From the NCBI RefSeq assembly GCF_014208045.1, contig NZ_JACHML010000001.1, positions 1,922,001 to 1,986,000 on the forward strand: a stretch of 64,000 nt of DNA, written 5' to 3'. Below, one piece after another: positions 44,074 through 52,311 of this stretch (positions are counted from its first letter, which is position 1; each line of letters starts with the position of its first letter). The position numbers and the translations under genes were made by a program. The notes below the pieces were generated by a model. That model saw only the letters and a program-made list of their open reading frames with translations. It ran no database searches and was not told where the DNA came from. The DNA comes from Microbacterium thalassium (lineage in GTDB: Bacteria; Actinomycetota; Actinomycetes; Actinomycetales; Microbacteriaceae).

Positions 44074-45543
44074 ATGGCTCTGGACGCAATGACGCGCACC
44101 CGCACCGAGACCGATTCGCTGGGATCCCTCGAGATCCCCGCCGACGCCTACTGGGGCATCCACACCGCCCGGGCGATGGAGAACTTCCCGATCTCCCGGC
44201 GCCCCATCTCGGTCTACAGCGACCTCGTGCGGGGCCTGGCGATGGTCAAGCAGGCGGCCGCGCGCGCCAACCGCGAGATCGGGGTCCTGGACCCGGAGCG
44301 GGCCGACCTCATCGACCGCGCCGCGCAGCTGGTGATCGACGGCGACTACCACGACCAGTTCATCGTCGGCGTCGTGCAGGGCGGGGCGGGCACCTCGACC
44401 AACATGAACGCCAACGAGGTCATCACCAACATCGCCCTCGAGCTCGCCGGGCGCGAGAGGGGCGACTACGACTACCTCTCGCCGATCGACCACACGAACC
44501 GCAGCCAGTCCACCAACGACGTCTACCCCACGGCGATCAAGGTGGGGCTGAGCCTGGATCTGGTGTCGCTCCTGGACGAGCTCGATCTGCTCCGCCAGTC
44601 CTTCCTGGCCAAGGCCCGCGAGTTCCATGACGTCCTCAAGGTCGGCCGCACCCAGCTCCAGGACGCCGTGCCGATGACCCTCGGCCAGGAGTTCAACGGC
44701 TTCGCCACGACCCTCGGCTACGACCACCAGCGCCTCACCGAGAACGCCTACCTGCTGTTCGAGGTAAACATGGGCGCGACCGCGATCGGGACCGGCATCA
44801 CGACCCACCGCGGCTACTCCAGCGCCGTCGTGCGCCACCTGCGCGAGATCACCGGGCTGGACCTCGAGCTGGCGGGGGACCTCGTGGAGTCCACGAGCGA
44901 CACCGGATCGTTCATGTCGTTCTCGGCGTCGCTCAAGCGCAACGCGATCAAGCTGTCGAAGATCAGCAACGACCTGCGCCTGCTCTCGTCCGGCCCGCAG
45001 GCGGGCTTCGGCGAGATCAACCTCCCCGCGCGTCAGGCGGGCTCGAGCATCATGCCCGGCAAGGTCAACCCGGTCATCCCCGAGGTCGTCTCGCAGGTGG
45101 CCTTCGCGGTCGCCGGCGCCGACGCGACCGTCACCATGGCGTCGGAGGCCGGGCAGCTGCAGCTCAACGCGTTCGAGCCGATCATCGCGCACTCGATCTT
45201 CCAGTCGATCACGTGGATGCGGCGCGCGATGCGCACGCTGCGTGTCAACTGCGTCGACGGCATCACCGCCAACCGCGAGCGCCTCGGCGCGATGGTCGGC
45301 TCATCGGTCGGCGTCGTGACGGCGCTGACGCCCTTCATCGGCTACGCAGCCGCGGCGGCGCTGGCCAAGACCGCGCTGCTGACCGGCCGCAACATCGCCG
45401 ACCTCGTGGTGGAGGCGGGACTGATGTCGCGCGAGGAGGTCACCAAGCAGCTCTCGCCCGCGCGGCTGAGCGGTCTCGAGGCGATCACGGCGGTGATCCC
45501 CATCCAGGCGGCAGAGGACCTGCTCGCCGGCCCGGAGGAGTGA
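44074..45543 (+). CDS. aspA: Aspartate ammonia-lyase
   Basis: Fumarase/aspartase superfamily enzyme interconverting aspartate with fumarate and ammonia. 489 residues with VQGGAGTSTNMNANEVI, SQSTNDVYPTA and the signature GSSIMPGKVNPVIPEVV carrying the catalytic loop serine. The aspartase rather than fumarase assignment rests on NMNANEVITN and on overall similarity. ATG at 44074 with an AAGGA ribosome site; in-frame upstream codons are less likely. It is monocistronic. Confidence 0.92.
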   Translation: MALDAMTRTRTETDSLGSLEIPADAYWGIHTARAMENFPISRRPISVYSDLVRGLAMVKQAAARANREIGVLDPERADLIDRAAQLVIDGDYHDQFIVGVVQGGAGTSTNMNANEVITNIALELAGRERGDYDYLSPIDHTNRSQSTNDVYPTAIKVGLSLDLVSLLDELDLLRQSFLAKAREFHDVLKVGRTQLQDAVPMTLGQEFNGFATTLGYDHQRLTENAYLLFEVNMGATAIGTGITTHRGYSSAVVRHLREITGLDLELAGDLVESTSDTGSFMSFSASLKRNAIKLSKISNDLRLLSSGPQAGFGEINLPARQAGSSIMPGKVNPVIPEVVSQVAFAVAGADATVTMASEAGQLQLNAFEPIIAHSIFQSITWMRRAMRTLRVNCVDGITANRERLGAMVGSSVGVVTALTPFIGYAAAAALAKTALLTGRNIADLVVEAGLMSREEVTKQLSPARLSGLEAITAVIPIQAAEDLLAGPEE

Positions 45544-45590
45544 TCGGGCGGGTGTCGGCGGGGCGGTTGCCCGCGCCGTCGCGGCGTCGC

Positions 45591-45596
45591 TAAGTT
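45591..45596 (+). promoter_or_regulatory. -10 box of the DUF4190 gene
   Basis: TAAGTT at 45591-45596, with a short leader and GAGAGG before the ATG at 45627. Confidence 0.45.
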
Positions 45597-45626
45597 CGAC
45601 TCGTCCGACGACTTCGAGAGGCCGCC

Positions 45627-46046
45627 ATGACCGACCCGCAGAACCCCGCAGACCAGCCCGCAGCGGCGCCCACTCCGCCGCCCGCCTACAGCTCCGCCCC
45701 GCCGCCCGCCTACGCGTCGGCGCCGCCGCCCGCACCCGGCGCCCCGGCGCCCGGTGCTCCCGTGCCCGGCAAGACGATGGGCATCGTCGCATTCGTCCTG
45801 TCGTTCTTCTTCGCGCTCATCGCCCTGATCCTCGGCATCGTCGCGCTGGTGCAGAGCAAGAAGGCCGGCGCCTCGAACGGCTGGGCGGTCGCGGCCATCA
45901 TCATCAGCTCCGTGGCGATCGTCCTGGGGATCATCCTGACCATCGTGTTCCTGTCGCTGGGCGCCGCCGTCTTCACCGGCGTGTGCGGCGAGCTCGGCTC
46001 GGGAACGCACATCCTGAGCGACGGCACCACCATCACCTGCCCCTGA
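45627..46046 (+). CDS. DUF4190 domain membrane protein
   Basis: 139 residues: a Pro/Ala-rich cytoplasmic N-terminus (to about 48, repeated PPPAYSSA/PPPAYASA phrases), then two TM helices of a DUF4190 domain (about 52-80 and 90-118) separated by ALVQSKKAGASNGWAVAAI. A short exterior tail with two Cys follows. Function unknown; such proteins may scaffold or sense at the membrane. A terminator hairpin follows. Confidence 0.85.
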   Translation: MTDPQNPADQPAAAPTPPPAYSSAPPPAYASAPPPAPGAPAPGAPVPGKTMGIVAFVLSFFFALIALILGIVALVQSKKAGASNGWAVAAIIISSVAIVLGIILTIVFLSLGAAVFTGVCGELGSGTHILSDGTTITCP

Positions 46047-46061
46047 CGGCATCCGCTCGCA

Positions 46062-46089
46062 GCGAAGGCGCCCTCCGGGGCGCCTTCGC
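46062..46089. terminator. Terminator between DUF4190 and FAH-family genes
   Basis: Perfect 12-bp inverted repeat (GCGAAGGCGCCC, 46062-46073; complement 46078-46089) with a TCCG loop between convergent genes. Confidence 0.75.
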
Positions 46090-46101
46090 CCGTTTCCGGC
46101 C

Positions 46102-46968
46102 TCAGGCGGTCATGCGGCAGTGGGTGGTGAGCGCCCCGATGCCGTCGATGCCGACGGTGACGGTCGACCGGTCGCGCAGGAAGACCTGCGGATCGCGCGA
46201 GTACCCGGCACCGCCGGGGCTGCCCGTCGAGATGAGCGTCCCGGGCAGCAGCGTCGCCGACTGCGACAGCTGCGAGATGAGCGTCGCGACCGTGCGCACC
46301 ATCTGGCCGGTCGAGGCGTCCTGCATCGTATGCCCGTCCAGCTCGGTCCAGATGTGCAGGTCCTGCGGGTCGGGCACCTCGTCGGCGGTCACGACGAACG
46401 GCCCGGTGGGGGTGAAGCCGTCGAAGGACTTGCAGCGTGACCACTGCGCCTCGGAGTACTGGATGTCGCGGGCGGTGATGTCGTTGACGACGGTGTAGCC
46501 CCAGACGTGGTCGAGGGCGTCCTCGACGGCGACGTCCTTCGCGGACCTGCCGATGATGACGCCGAGCTCGGCCTCGTAGTCGATCGATTCGCTGAGCGAC
46601 CGCGGCCACGTGGTGGTCTGGTCGTGACCGGTGAGCGAGTTCGGCCACAGCACGAACACGGTCGGGGTGTTGTCGGTCTTCAGCCCCAGCTCGCTCGAGT
46701 GCGCCGCGTAGTTCAGTCCCACCGCGAGGATCACCGGCGGCGCGAGCACCGCAGAGGCGTAGGTCACGTCGTCGAGCGGATCCCGCGCCGGCGCGGCCGC
46801 CACCGCCTCGCGGACGCGCTGCAGCAGGTCGTCGCCGCCGGCGATCAGCTCCTCGATCGTGGTCGGGGCATGCGCGAACAGGCCGCCGATCGCGACGGCG
46901 CCGTCGCCGTCGACGGCCACGAGGTGGGGACGGTCGCTTCCGGGCGGGGAGATGTGGGCGAAGCGCAT
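46102..46968 (-). CDS. Fumarylacetoacetate hydrolase family protein
   Basis: 288-residue FAH-superfamily hydrolase or isomerase acting on C-C bonds of oxo acids. The metal/active-site blocks are present: VGLNYAAHSSELG, DYEAELGVIIGRSAKDV, VVNDITARDIQ, KSFDGFTPTGPFVV and GTLISTGSPGG. The exact substrate is unclear (2-hydroxyhepta-2,4-diene-dioate isomerase-like enzymes are common here). ATG at 46968 is leaderless, with TAGCGT (46980-46975) 6 nt upstream. Confidence 0.88.
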   Translation of the reverse strand: MRFAHISPPGSDRPHLVAVDGDGAVAIGGLFAHAPTTIEELIAGGDDLLQRVREAVAAAPARDPLDDVTYASAVLAPPVILAVGLNYAAHSSELGLKTDNTPTVFVLWPNSLTGHDQTTTWPRSLSESIDYEAELGVIIGRSAKDVAVEDALDHVWGYTVVNDITARDIQYSEAQWSRCKSFDGFTPTGPFVVTADEVPDPQDLHIWTELDGHTMQDASTGQMVRTVATLISQLSQSATLLPGTLISTGSPGGAGYSRDPQVFLRDRSTVTVGIDGIGALTTHCRMTA

Positions 46969-46974
46969 CCGTCC

Positions 46975-47044
46975 ACGCTACCGGCGCGTTCCCTGCCGGA
47001 TCGTTCATGTGAAGGTTCGCCCGGTGCCGCCTCGGCCCTAGGCT
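46975..47044. promoter_or_regulatory. Divergent leaderless promoters of FAH-family gene and prsW
   Basis: Minus-strand TAGCGT (46980-46975) and plus-strand TAGGCT (47039-47044), each 6 nt before its start codon. Confidence 0.65.
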
Positions 47045-47050
47045 GACGGC

Positions 47051-48289
47051 ATGACGCTCCCCGAACCGTCGAGCAGGCCGCGCCCGTCCCTCGTGCCGCC
47101 GGAGTTCCCGTCGCCGCTGGCTCAGCCCAGTCACGCCCGCGCGGCGAGCATCGCCCCGCCCGCGGCCGCCGCGGCGCCGGTCCCCGCGGGTCCGCCCGTG
47201 CCCGCGGGAGCGGCTCGACGGGGCCGCTCGGCCCCGATCTGGCTGTTCGGCATCCTGCTGGTCGTCCTGGTCATCCTGATCGCGTACTTCCTGACGGCGA
47301 TCGGGCCGGCGGCTTCGATCATCGGCATGGTGCTCGCGCTGCTTCCGCTCGCCGGCGTCCTCCTCGCGGTGCGCATCGTGGACAGGTGGGAGCCCGAGCC
47401 GATCGGGCTTCTCATCCTGGCCGTCGCGTGGGGAGCCGTCGCGGCCGTCGGGATCGCACTGGGTGTGGATCTGCTTCTCGCGGTGATGTTCGGGCAGAGC
47501 TCGTCGACGGCGGCCGAGGTCCTCTCCGCGGTCGTCCAGGCCCCCGTGGTCGAGGAGGTCGGCAAGGGTCTTGGCCTGCTGGTGATCCTGGCGGTGGGGC
47601 GCCGAGCGTTCGACGGCCCCGTCGACGGCATCGTCTACGGCGCGCTCATCGGCGCCGGCTTCGCCTTCACCGAGAACATCCAGTACTTCGCCATCAGCCT
47701 GATCGACGGCGGTGTCGCCGATGTCTCGGTCACGTTCTTCATGCGCGGCATCCTGTCTCCGTTCGCGCACGTCATGTTCACCAGCGTCACCGGCTTCGCC
47801 GTCGGGCTCGCCGTGCGCCGTGGCGCGTCGGTCGGCGGCGCGCTGGGACCGTGGGCGGTGGGTCTCGCGGGCGCCATCGCGCTCCACGCCCTGTGGAACG
47901 GCTCGGCCGTCCTCGGCGACTTCTTCGCCCTGTACCTGATGCTGCAGGTGCCGCTGTTCGTGCTCTTCATCTTCGGCATCGTCTTCCTCCGCCGTGAGGA
48001 GGCGCGTCTGACCCGCGCGCGGCTGTCGGACTACGCCGCCGCCGGCTGGTTCACGCCGCAGGAGGTCGACATGCTCGCCACCGGGCGGGGACGCAAGGCG
48101 GCGATGGACTGGGCGGGCACCCTGCGGGGCGACCGGCGCCCGCTGATGCGGTCGTTCATCTCCGATGCGACCGCGCTGGCGGCGGCGCGCCAGCGGGCGC
48201 TCACCGGTCGCGACCCGCACGCAGCCGACGACGAGCGGATGTTGCTGGACCGCGCGACGGCGGCGCGCGCCGCGCTGTTCGCACCGTGA
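47051..48289 (+). CDS. prsW: PrsW-family intramembrane metalloprotease
   Basis: 412-residue polytopic membrane protease of the PrsW/CPBP clan. After a Pro/Ala-rich N-terminus (to about 60) it has about eight helices. The metal-site motifs are EEVGKGLG (about 167), GFAFTENIQYF, HVMFTS and HALWNGS. The family degrades anti-sigma factors in B. subtilis; the substrate here is unknown. A roughly 80-residue soluble tail follows. ATG at 47051 is leaderless, with TAGGCT 6 nt upstream. Confidence 0.9.
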   Translation: MTLPEPSSRPRPSLVPPEFPSPLAQPSHARAASIAPPAAAAAPVPAGPPVPAGAARRGRSAPIWLFGILLVVLVILIAYFLTAIGPAASIIGMVLALLPLAGVLLAVRIVDRWEPEPIGLLILAVAWGAVAAVGIALGVDLLLAVMFGQSSSTAAEVLSAVVQAPVVEEVGKGLGLLVILAVGRRAFDGPVDGIVYGALIGAGFAFTENIQYFAISLIDGGVADVSVTFFMRGILSPFAHVMFTSVTGFAVGLAVRRGASVGGALGPWAVGLAGAIALHALWNGSAVLGDFFALYLMLQVPLFVLFIFGIVFLRREEARLTRARLSDYAAAGWFTPQEVDMLATGRGRKAAMDWAGTLRGDRRPLMRSFISDATALAAARQRALTGRDPHAADDERMLLDRATAARAALFAP

Positions 48290-48340
48290 GCGGGGCTCTT
48301 GACACCGTGATCGCCCGGCGGGGATGATGATGCCAGGTCA

Positions 48341-48391
48341 ACTCAGCGCTCGGGAGTCACGCAGGCATCGCCGCGGCACCGGGCGCTGAGT
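48341..48391 (+). terminator. Long hairpin downstream of prsW
   Basis: Thirteen-bp stem with one G-U pair (48341-48353 with 48379-48391) enclosing 25 nt, followed by CTTGTTCC. It likely ends the prsW transcript before the FKBP gene. Confidence 0.5.
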
Positions 48392-48471
48392 CTTGTTCCG
48401 GACGGGCTCCGGATGCCCGCCGAGAGCGAACAGCCCACGCACGGCCGAGGCGCTCGTGCTTGGATGGAGGC

Positions 48472-48840
48472 ATGAGCGACAACCGCAGCAAGCCCGAGAT
48501 CGACGCACCCCAGGGCCCGGCTCCCACCGAGCTCGTCGTCCGCGACCTCATCGTCGGCGACGGCGCCGAGGCCAAGGCCGGCGACACCGTCACCGTCCAC
48601 TACGTCGGCGTCGCGTACGACTCCGGCGAGGAGTTCGACTCCTCGTGGAACCGCGGCGAGACGATCCAGTTCCCCCTGCGCGGCCTCATCCAGGGGTGGC
48701 AGGACGGCATCCCCGGCATGAAGGTCGGCGGACGCCGCGAACTCGTCATCCCGCCGCACCTCGCGTACGGTCCCGCCGGCGGGCACTTCCTCGGCGGCAA
48801 GACCCTCATCTTCGTCATCGACCTCGTCGCCGTGGGCTGA
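48472..48840 (+). CDS. FKBP-type peptidyl-prolyl cis-trans isomerase
   Basis: 122-residue cytosolic single-domain FKBP with VTVHYVGVAYDSGEEFDSSW, the active-site IQGWQDGIPGMKVGGRRELVIPP split over the conserved block, and LAYGP with LIFVIDLVAVG at the end. ATG at 48472 (MSDNRSKPE). TTGGAT lies 6 nt upstream as a weak -10, so a leaderless transcript is plausible. A strong intrinsic terminator follows. Confidence 0.93.
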   Translation: MSDNRSKPEIDAPQGPAPTELVVRDLIVGDGAEAKAGDTVTVHYVGVAYDSGEEFDSSWNRGETIQFPLRGLIQGWQDGIPGMKVGGRRELVIPPHLAYGPAGGHFLGGKTLIFVIDLVAVG

Positions 48841-48857
48841 CCCGCCGCACGACGAAG

Positions 48858-48892
48858 AAGGATGCCGTCCCACGGGGCGGCATCCTTTTTTT
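48858..48892 (+). terminator. Rho-independent terminator after FKBP gene
   Basis: Stem AAGGATGCCG (48858-48867) pairs with CGGCATCCTT (48878-48887), extended inward by further pairs, and is followed by a run of seven T (48886-48892). This is the clearest intrinsic terminator in the window. Confidence 0.9.
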
Positions 48893-48904
48893 CATGCTCG
48901 GGAA

Positions 48905-48919
48905 TAGATTCACGTGAAT
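48905..48919 (+). promoter_or_regulatory. yceI promoter with palindromic operator over the -10
   Basis: TAGATT (48905-48910) is a -10 candidate, and the 12-bp perfect palindrome ATTCACGTGAAT (48908-48919) overlaps its end. A TTCANNTGAA-type site in that place suggests repression, for example by a MarR-like regulator (inference). It leaves a leader of about 60 nt with GAAGGAA before the ATG. Confidence 0.6.
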
Positions 48920-48975
48920 GGTGTTCACCCCTGTCAGACCGGTCGCCCCGCGGCCCCCGACACGAAGGAACACCA

Positions 48976-49539
48976 ATGACCGACACCACCACGATCGACG
49001 TCCCCGGCTACAAGGCGGGCACCTGGGTGCTCGACCCGTCGCACAGCGAGGTCACGTTCAGCGTGCGCCACATGATGATCTCGAAGGTGCGCGGCACCTT
49101 CGGCGTCAAGAGCGCCACGATCGTCGCCCCCGAGAACCCGCTCGAGGCGACGGTGGAGGCGCACGTGGACGTCGCCTCGATCGACACCAAGGACGAGGGC
49201 CGCGACACGCACCTGCGCTCGGGCGACTTCTTCGACGTGGAGAACCACCCCTCGATGACCTTCGTCTCGACCGGCACCCGGTACGAGGGCGGCGAGTTCC
49301 TCGTGGACGGCGACCTGACCATCCGCGGCACCACCAAGCCGGCGACCTTCACGCTCGAGTTCGGCGGCTTCGGCACCGACCCGTGGGGCAACTACAAGGC
49401 CGGCGCGACGGCCACGACCGTCATCGACCGCGAGGACTTCGGCCTCACGTGGAACGCCGCGCTCGAGACCGGCGGCGTCCTCGTCGGCAAGGACGTCACC
49501 ATCAGCCTCGACCTGCAGGGCGCCCTTCAGCAGTCCTGA
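48976..49539 (+). CDS. YceI-family lipocalin-like protein
   Basis: 187-residue YceI protein, a beta-barrel that binds polyprenyl-type lipids. It has the signature GTWVLDPSHSEVTFSVRHMMISKVRGTF and the final DREDFGLTWNAALETGG with VLVGKDVTISLDLQ. No signal peptide is present, unlike the periplasmic E. coli form, so it is cytoplasmic. ATG at 48976 with GAAGGAA 6 nt upstream. Its last 38 bp overlap the convergent EamA gene. Confidence 0.92.
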   Translation: MTDTTTIDVPGYKAGTWVLDPSHSEVTFSVRHMMISKVRGTFGVKSATIVAPENPLEATVEAHVDVASIDTKDEGRDTHLRSGDFFDVENHPSMTFVSTGTRYEGGEFLVDGDLTIRGTTKPATFTLEFGGFGTDPWGNYKAGATATTVIDREDFGLTWNAALETGGVLVGKDVTISLDLQGALQQS

Positions 49540-50515
49540 TCGTGTCCGGCGGGGCGGCCGCCCCCACCCGCCCCGCCGGATCGCGGCGGCGCCGGAGCCG
49601 CAGCCGGTTCTGGGCGAGCAGGATGCCGAGGAACACCACGAGTGCTCCCATCGGCTCGTTCCAGCCGAGCTGCTCGCCCAGGACCACTGCTCCGAGCGCG
49701 ACGCCGACGACCGGCGTGATGTACGTCACGGTCGACGCCCGCGTGGGGCCCCACGCGCGGACCGTGTTCTGGTTCCAGATGTAGGCGAAGCCGGTGCCGA
49801 AGAACCCAAGCAGCACGACGCTGGCGACGACCCACGGGTCCAGTCGCACCGGCTGCAGTGCGATGACGGGCGCGAGCAGGGTCATGACGACGGCGCCGAT
49901 GCCGATGTTCAGGAATGAGAACATCGCCGCGCTCATCCCCGTGTTCGACGCGAACCGGCGCATGTACGCGAGGCTGAAGCCGTAGCAGGCGGTCGCCCCG
50001 AGGATCGCGAACTGCGCGACGAGGCTTTGCGAGAAGTCGAGGCCCTGCCACGGCGCGATGATCACGGCGACGCCGAGCATGCCGATGACGATGCCGGCGA
50101 TCTGCACGGGCTTGAGCTTCTCGGCGCGCAGCACGAGGCCCGCCATGATCGCGGTCATGATCGGGGTGGTGGCGTTGTAGATGCTCGCGAGTCCGCTGGT
50201 GACGTGCTGCTGCGCCCACGAGAACAGCAGGTACGGCACGACGCAGAACGTGACGGCGAGCACCGTCATGTGTCCCCACACCCGCGGCGACCGCGGCAGG
50301 CGCTCGCGGCGCAGCGCCACGACGAGGCCGAGCGCGATCGCGCCGAGCGCCAGCCGCGACCACGCGACCTGCGTCGGCGAGATCCCGGTGAGGGCGACCG
50401 CGATGAACAGGAAGCTGGACCCCCACACGAGGCCGGCGAGCGCGAACTGGATCGCGACGGACGCGTTCGGCGTCGTTCGCGTCTGCGCCGTGGCAGGGGT
50501 CGAGGCGGTGGTCAC
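49502..50515 (-). CDS. EamA/DMT-family transporter
   Basis: 337-residue drug/metabolite exporter with two EamA repeats of five TM helices (about 22-150 and 165-300), including GLVWGSSFLFIAVAL, PYLLFSWAQQHV and TYITPVVGVALGAVVLGEQ. Substrate unknown. The C-terminal tail is basic. GTG at 50515 is leaderless, with TAGAGT (50528-50523) 7 nt upstream. The 3' end overlaps yceI by 38 bp on the opposite strand. Confidence 0.87.
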   Translation of the reverse strand: MTTASTPATAQTRTTPNASVAIQFALAGLVWGSSFLFIAVALTGISPTQVAWSRLALGAIALGLVVALRRERLPRSPRVWGHMTVLAVTFCVVPYLLFSWAQQHVTSGLASIYNATTPIMTAIMAGLVLRAEKLKPVQIAGIVIGMLGVAVIIAPWQGLDFSQSLVAQFAILGATACYGFSLAYMRRFASNTGMSAAMFSFLNIGIGAVVMTLLAPVIALQPVRLDPWVVASVVLLGFFGTGFAYIWNQNTVRAWGPTRASTVTYITPVVGVALGAVVLGEQLGWNEPMGALVVFLGILLAQNRLRLRRRRDPAGRVGAAAPPDTIRTAEGRPAGRG

Positions 50516-50648
50516 GTGGGGGACTCTAGCCCCGGGCGGGGGCGGGCTCGACGCCTGCGGGATGCGACGTCCGAAATCCGCCGATGCGTGCCCGTCGCGC
50601 TACGGTCGACCGGGTGTCGGGGGATTCGCTCCGCGCTTCGCCGACTGG

Positions 50649-50654
50649 TAGACT
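50649..50654 (+). promoter_or_regulatory. rpsO -10 box
   Basis: TAGACT in CTGGTAGACTCTTC. The transcript start near 50661 leaves a leader of about 83 nt, long enough for S15 autoregulation, and GAAAGGGGA serves as ribosome site. Confidence 0.55.
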
Positions 50655-50743
50655 CTTCAGGTTGCCGTTAGATCGGCCGCGGATAAAGAGAGCTCACGCA
50701 TCAGGCGTCGGGCACCGCGCAACGACGAGAAAGGGGATCACCT

Positions 50744-51013
50744 ATGGCACTGGATGCAGACGTCAAGAAGGCGATCATCGAAGAGTACGCGACGCACCCC
50801 GGTGACACCGGATCCCCCGAGGTGCAGGTCGCGATGCTGACGCAGCGCATCAAGGACCTCACCGAGCACCTCAAGGAGCACAAGCACGACCACCACTCGC
50901 GTCGTGGCCTGTTCCTGCTCGTCGGTCAGCGCCGCCGTCTGCTCGGCTACCTCCAGGACATCGACATCGAGCGCTACCGCTCGCTGATCGAGCGCCTGGG
51001 GCTCCGCCGCTAA
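50744..51013 (+). CDS. rpsO: 30S ribosomal protein S15
   Basis: 89-residue primary 16S-binding protein with the conserved [31 protein letters not shown] and [12 protein letters not shown] segments. ATG at 50744. In many bacteria pnp follows directly; here about 11 kb of other genes intervene. A strong hairpin follows, consistent with a monocistronic transcript. Confidence 0.97.
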   Translation: MALDADVKKAIIEEYATHPGDTGSPEVQVAMLTQRIKDLTEHLKEHKHDHHSRRGLFLLVGQRRRLLGYLQDIDIERYRSLIERLGLRR

Positions 51014-51051
51014 GGCACGCGACCCAGCGTTCAATCGCGCAGAACTTCTTC

Positions 51052-51084
51052 CGAAGGCCGCCCCACGGTGTGGGGCGGCCTTCG
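51052..51084 (+). terminator. rpsO terminator
   Basis: Perfect 15-bp stem (CGAAGGCCGCCCCAC, 51052-51066; complement 51070-51084) with a GGT loop. It is adjacent to the end of the convergent dioxygenase gene and may serve both. Confidence 0.85.
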
Positions 51085-52116
51085 TCATGCCTGGGTGTGC
51101 TCCGGGGTGCCTCGCGCGGCCAGCAGATCTGCGTGCCAGCGCTCGGCGACGTCGGGGTGTGCGCGCAGGCGCGACTTCAGGGCGTTCTCGCCGTGCAGAT
51201 CGTGAATGGGGTTCGCCGGATCGCGCGTGACGCCGCGGGCCTGCGCGGCGAGCTCCGGCGGGAGATCGATGACGGGGAAGCGCGCGTCCAGCGACGGGTT
51301 GAAGAAGAACGGGATCGAGATCCGGTCGTCGGGGAAGGCGGGGGAGACCACGCGATGGTTCGTGGCCGTGAGATAGCCCCCGGTCGCGTGCTCCAGCATC
51401 TCGCCGATGTTCACCACGAAGGCCCCCGGCACCGGCGGCGCATCCACCCACGCACCGTCCCGCTCGACCTGCAGGCCGCCCTTGCCGGGCTCCACCCACA
51501 GCAGCGTGAGCACGCCGGAGTCCTTGTGGGCGCCGACCCCCTGCGCGGGCTCCGGGTCGTCGACACCCGGATACCGCACCACCTTGAGCAGGGTCTGGGG
51601 CTCGCCGAAGTGACGGTCGAAGTAGTCCTCGTCGGCGCCGAGCGAGAGTGCCCACGCGCGCAGCAGCCGGCGTGAGACGCCGGAGAGGTGATCGACCCAC
51701 TCCTCCGTGACCGCGCGCAGACCGGGCAGCGCCGTCGGCCACAGGTTCGGCCCGATGAGCCGCGCATGGTCGGGAGCGCCCGGATCGTCGACGGCTGTGC
51801 GCTCCGGCCCGATGTCGATCTGCTCGCGCCAGTCGACCCGGCCCTGCGTGCGCTCGCCGCCCACGCGCGTGTAGCCGCGGAAGTGCGGGCTGGTGACGTT
51901 CTCGATCTCGAGCTTGGCGGCCTCCGGAAGGGCGAAGAACTCCCGCGTCGCGCGCAGCATCCGCTCTTCGAGTGCGGCCGGCACGCCGGTGCCGGTCAGG
52001 TAGAAGAAGCCCACCTCGTGGGTCGCGGCGCGCAGCGCCTCGCGGAACGCGGCGGCGGCGTCCGGCCCGCGGTCGAGGTCGGACAGGTCGAGGATCGGGA
52101 GCGTGGACTCAGCCAT
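51085..52116 (-). CDS. 2-oxoglutarate/Fe(II)-dependent dioxygenase, isopenicillin N synthase family
   Basis: 343-residue double-stranded beta-helix oxygenase. The iron ligands are in AHKDSG (HxD) and ATNHRVV (distal His), and the oxoglutarate-binding RxS motif is in DRISIPFFFNP. The N-terminal DIOX_N-type domain opens with LPILDLSDL and VGFFYLTGTGVP. The substrate is unknown; related genes occur in primary and natural-product metabolism. ATG at 52116 is leaderless, with TAGCCT (52128-52123) 6 nt upstream. Confidence 0.9.
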   Translation of the reverse strand: MAESTLPILDLSDLDRGPDAAAAFREALRAATHEVGFFYLTGTGVPAALEERMLRATREFFALPEAAKLEIENVTSPHFRGYTRVGGERTQGRVDWREQIDIGPERTAVDDPGAPDHARLIGPNLWPTALPGLRAVTEEWVDHLSGVSRRLLRAWALSLGADEDYFDRHFGEPQTLLKVVRYPGVDDPEPAQGVGAHKDSGVLTLLWVEPGKGGLQVERDGAWVDAPPVPGAFVVNIGEMLEHATGGYLTATNHRVVSPAFPDDRISIPFFFNPSLDARFPVIDLPPELAAQARGVTRDPANPIHDLHGENALKSRLRAHPDVAERWHADLLAARGTPEHTQA

Positions 52117-52248
52117 GGAGCGAGGCTAGGTCCGACCGGCTCCGCATGCGGCGAGTGTTGCCTCGTGTGACCGTCGCGTGTGACGTCATGTGTCGCGCGT
52201 CGCCGGCGGGTCGGCGGGCGCGGATTAGACGCAGCGCGATCATCGAGG

Positions 52249-52282
52249 TACTCTCGTGGGCGGTAAGGTGAGCCTTACCTGA
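52249..52282 (+). promoter_or_regulatory. efeUOB promoter with DtxR/IdeR-type iron box
   Basis: TACTCT (52249-52254) is the -10. Just after the predicted start is the interrupted palindrome GGTAAGG-TGAG-CCTTACC (52262-52279), which matches the actinobacterial iron-box consensus at about 14 of 19 positions. Binding of iron-loaded DtxR would block transcription, so the operon should be on under iron limitation. Confidence 0.8.
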
Positions 52283-52311
52283 CTCCATGACCGCTACCGA
52301 GGAGAGAAGCT

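Noticed and set aside
48301..48460. A possible tRNA between prsW and FKBP
   Set aside because: The inverted repeat there encloses 25 nt and lacks acceptor, D- and T-arm signatures; it looks like a terminator hairpin.
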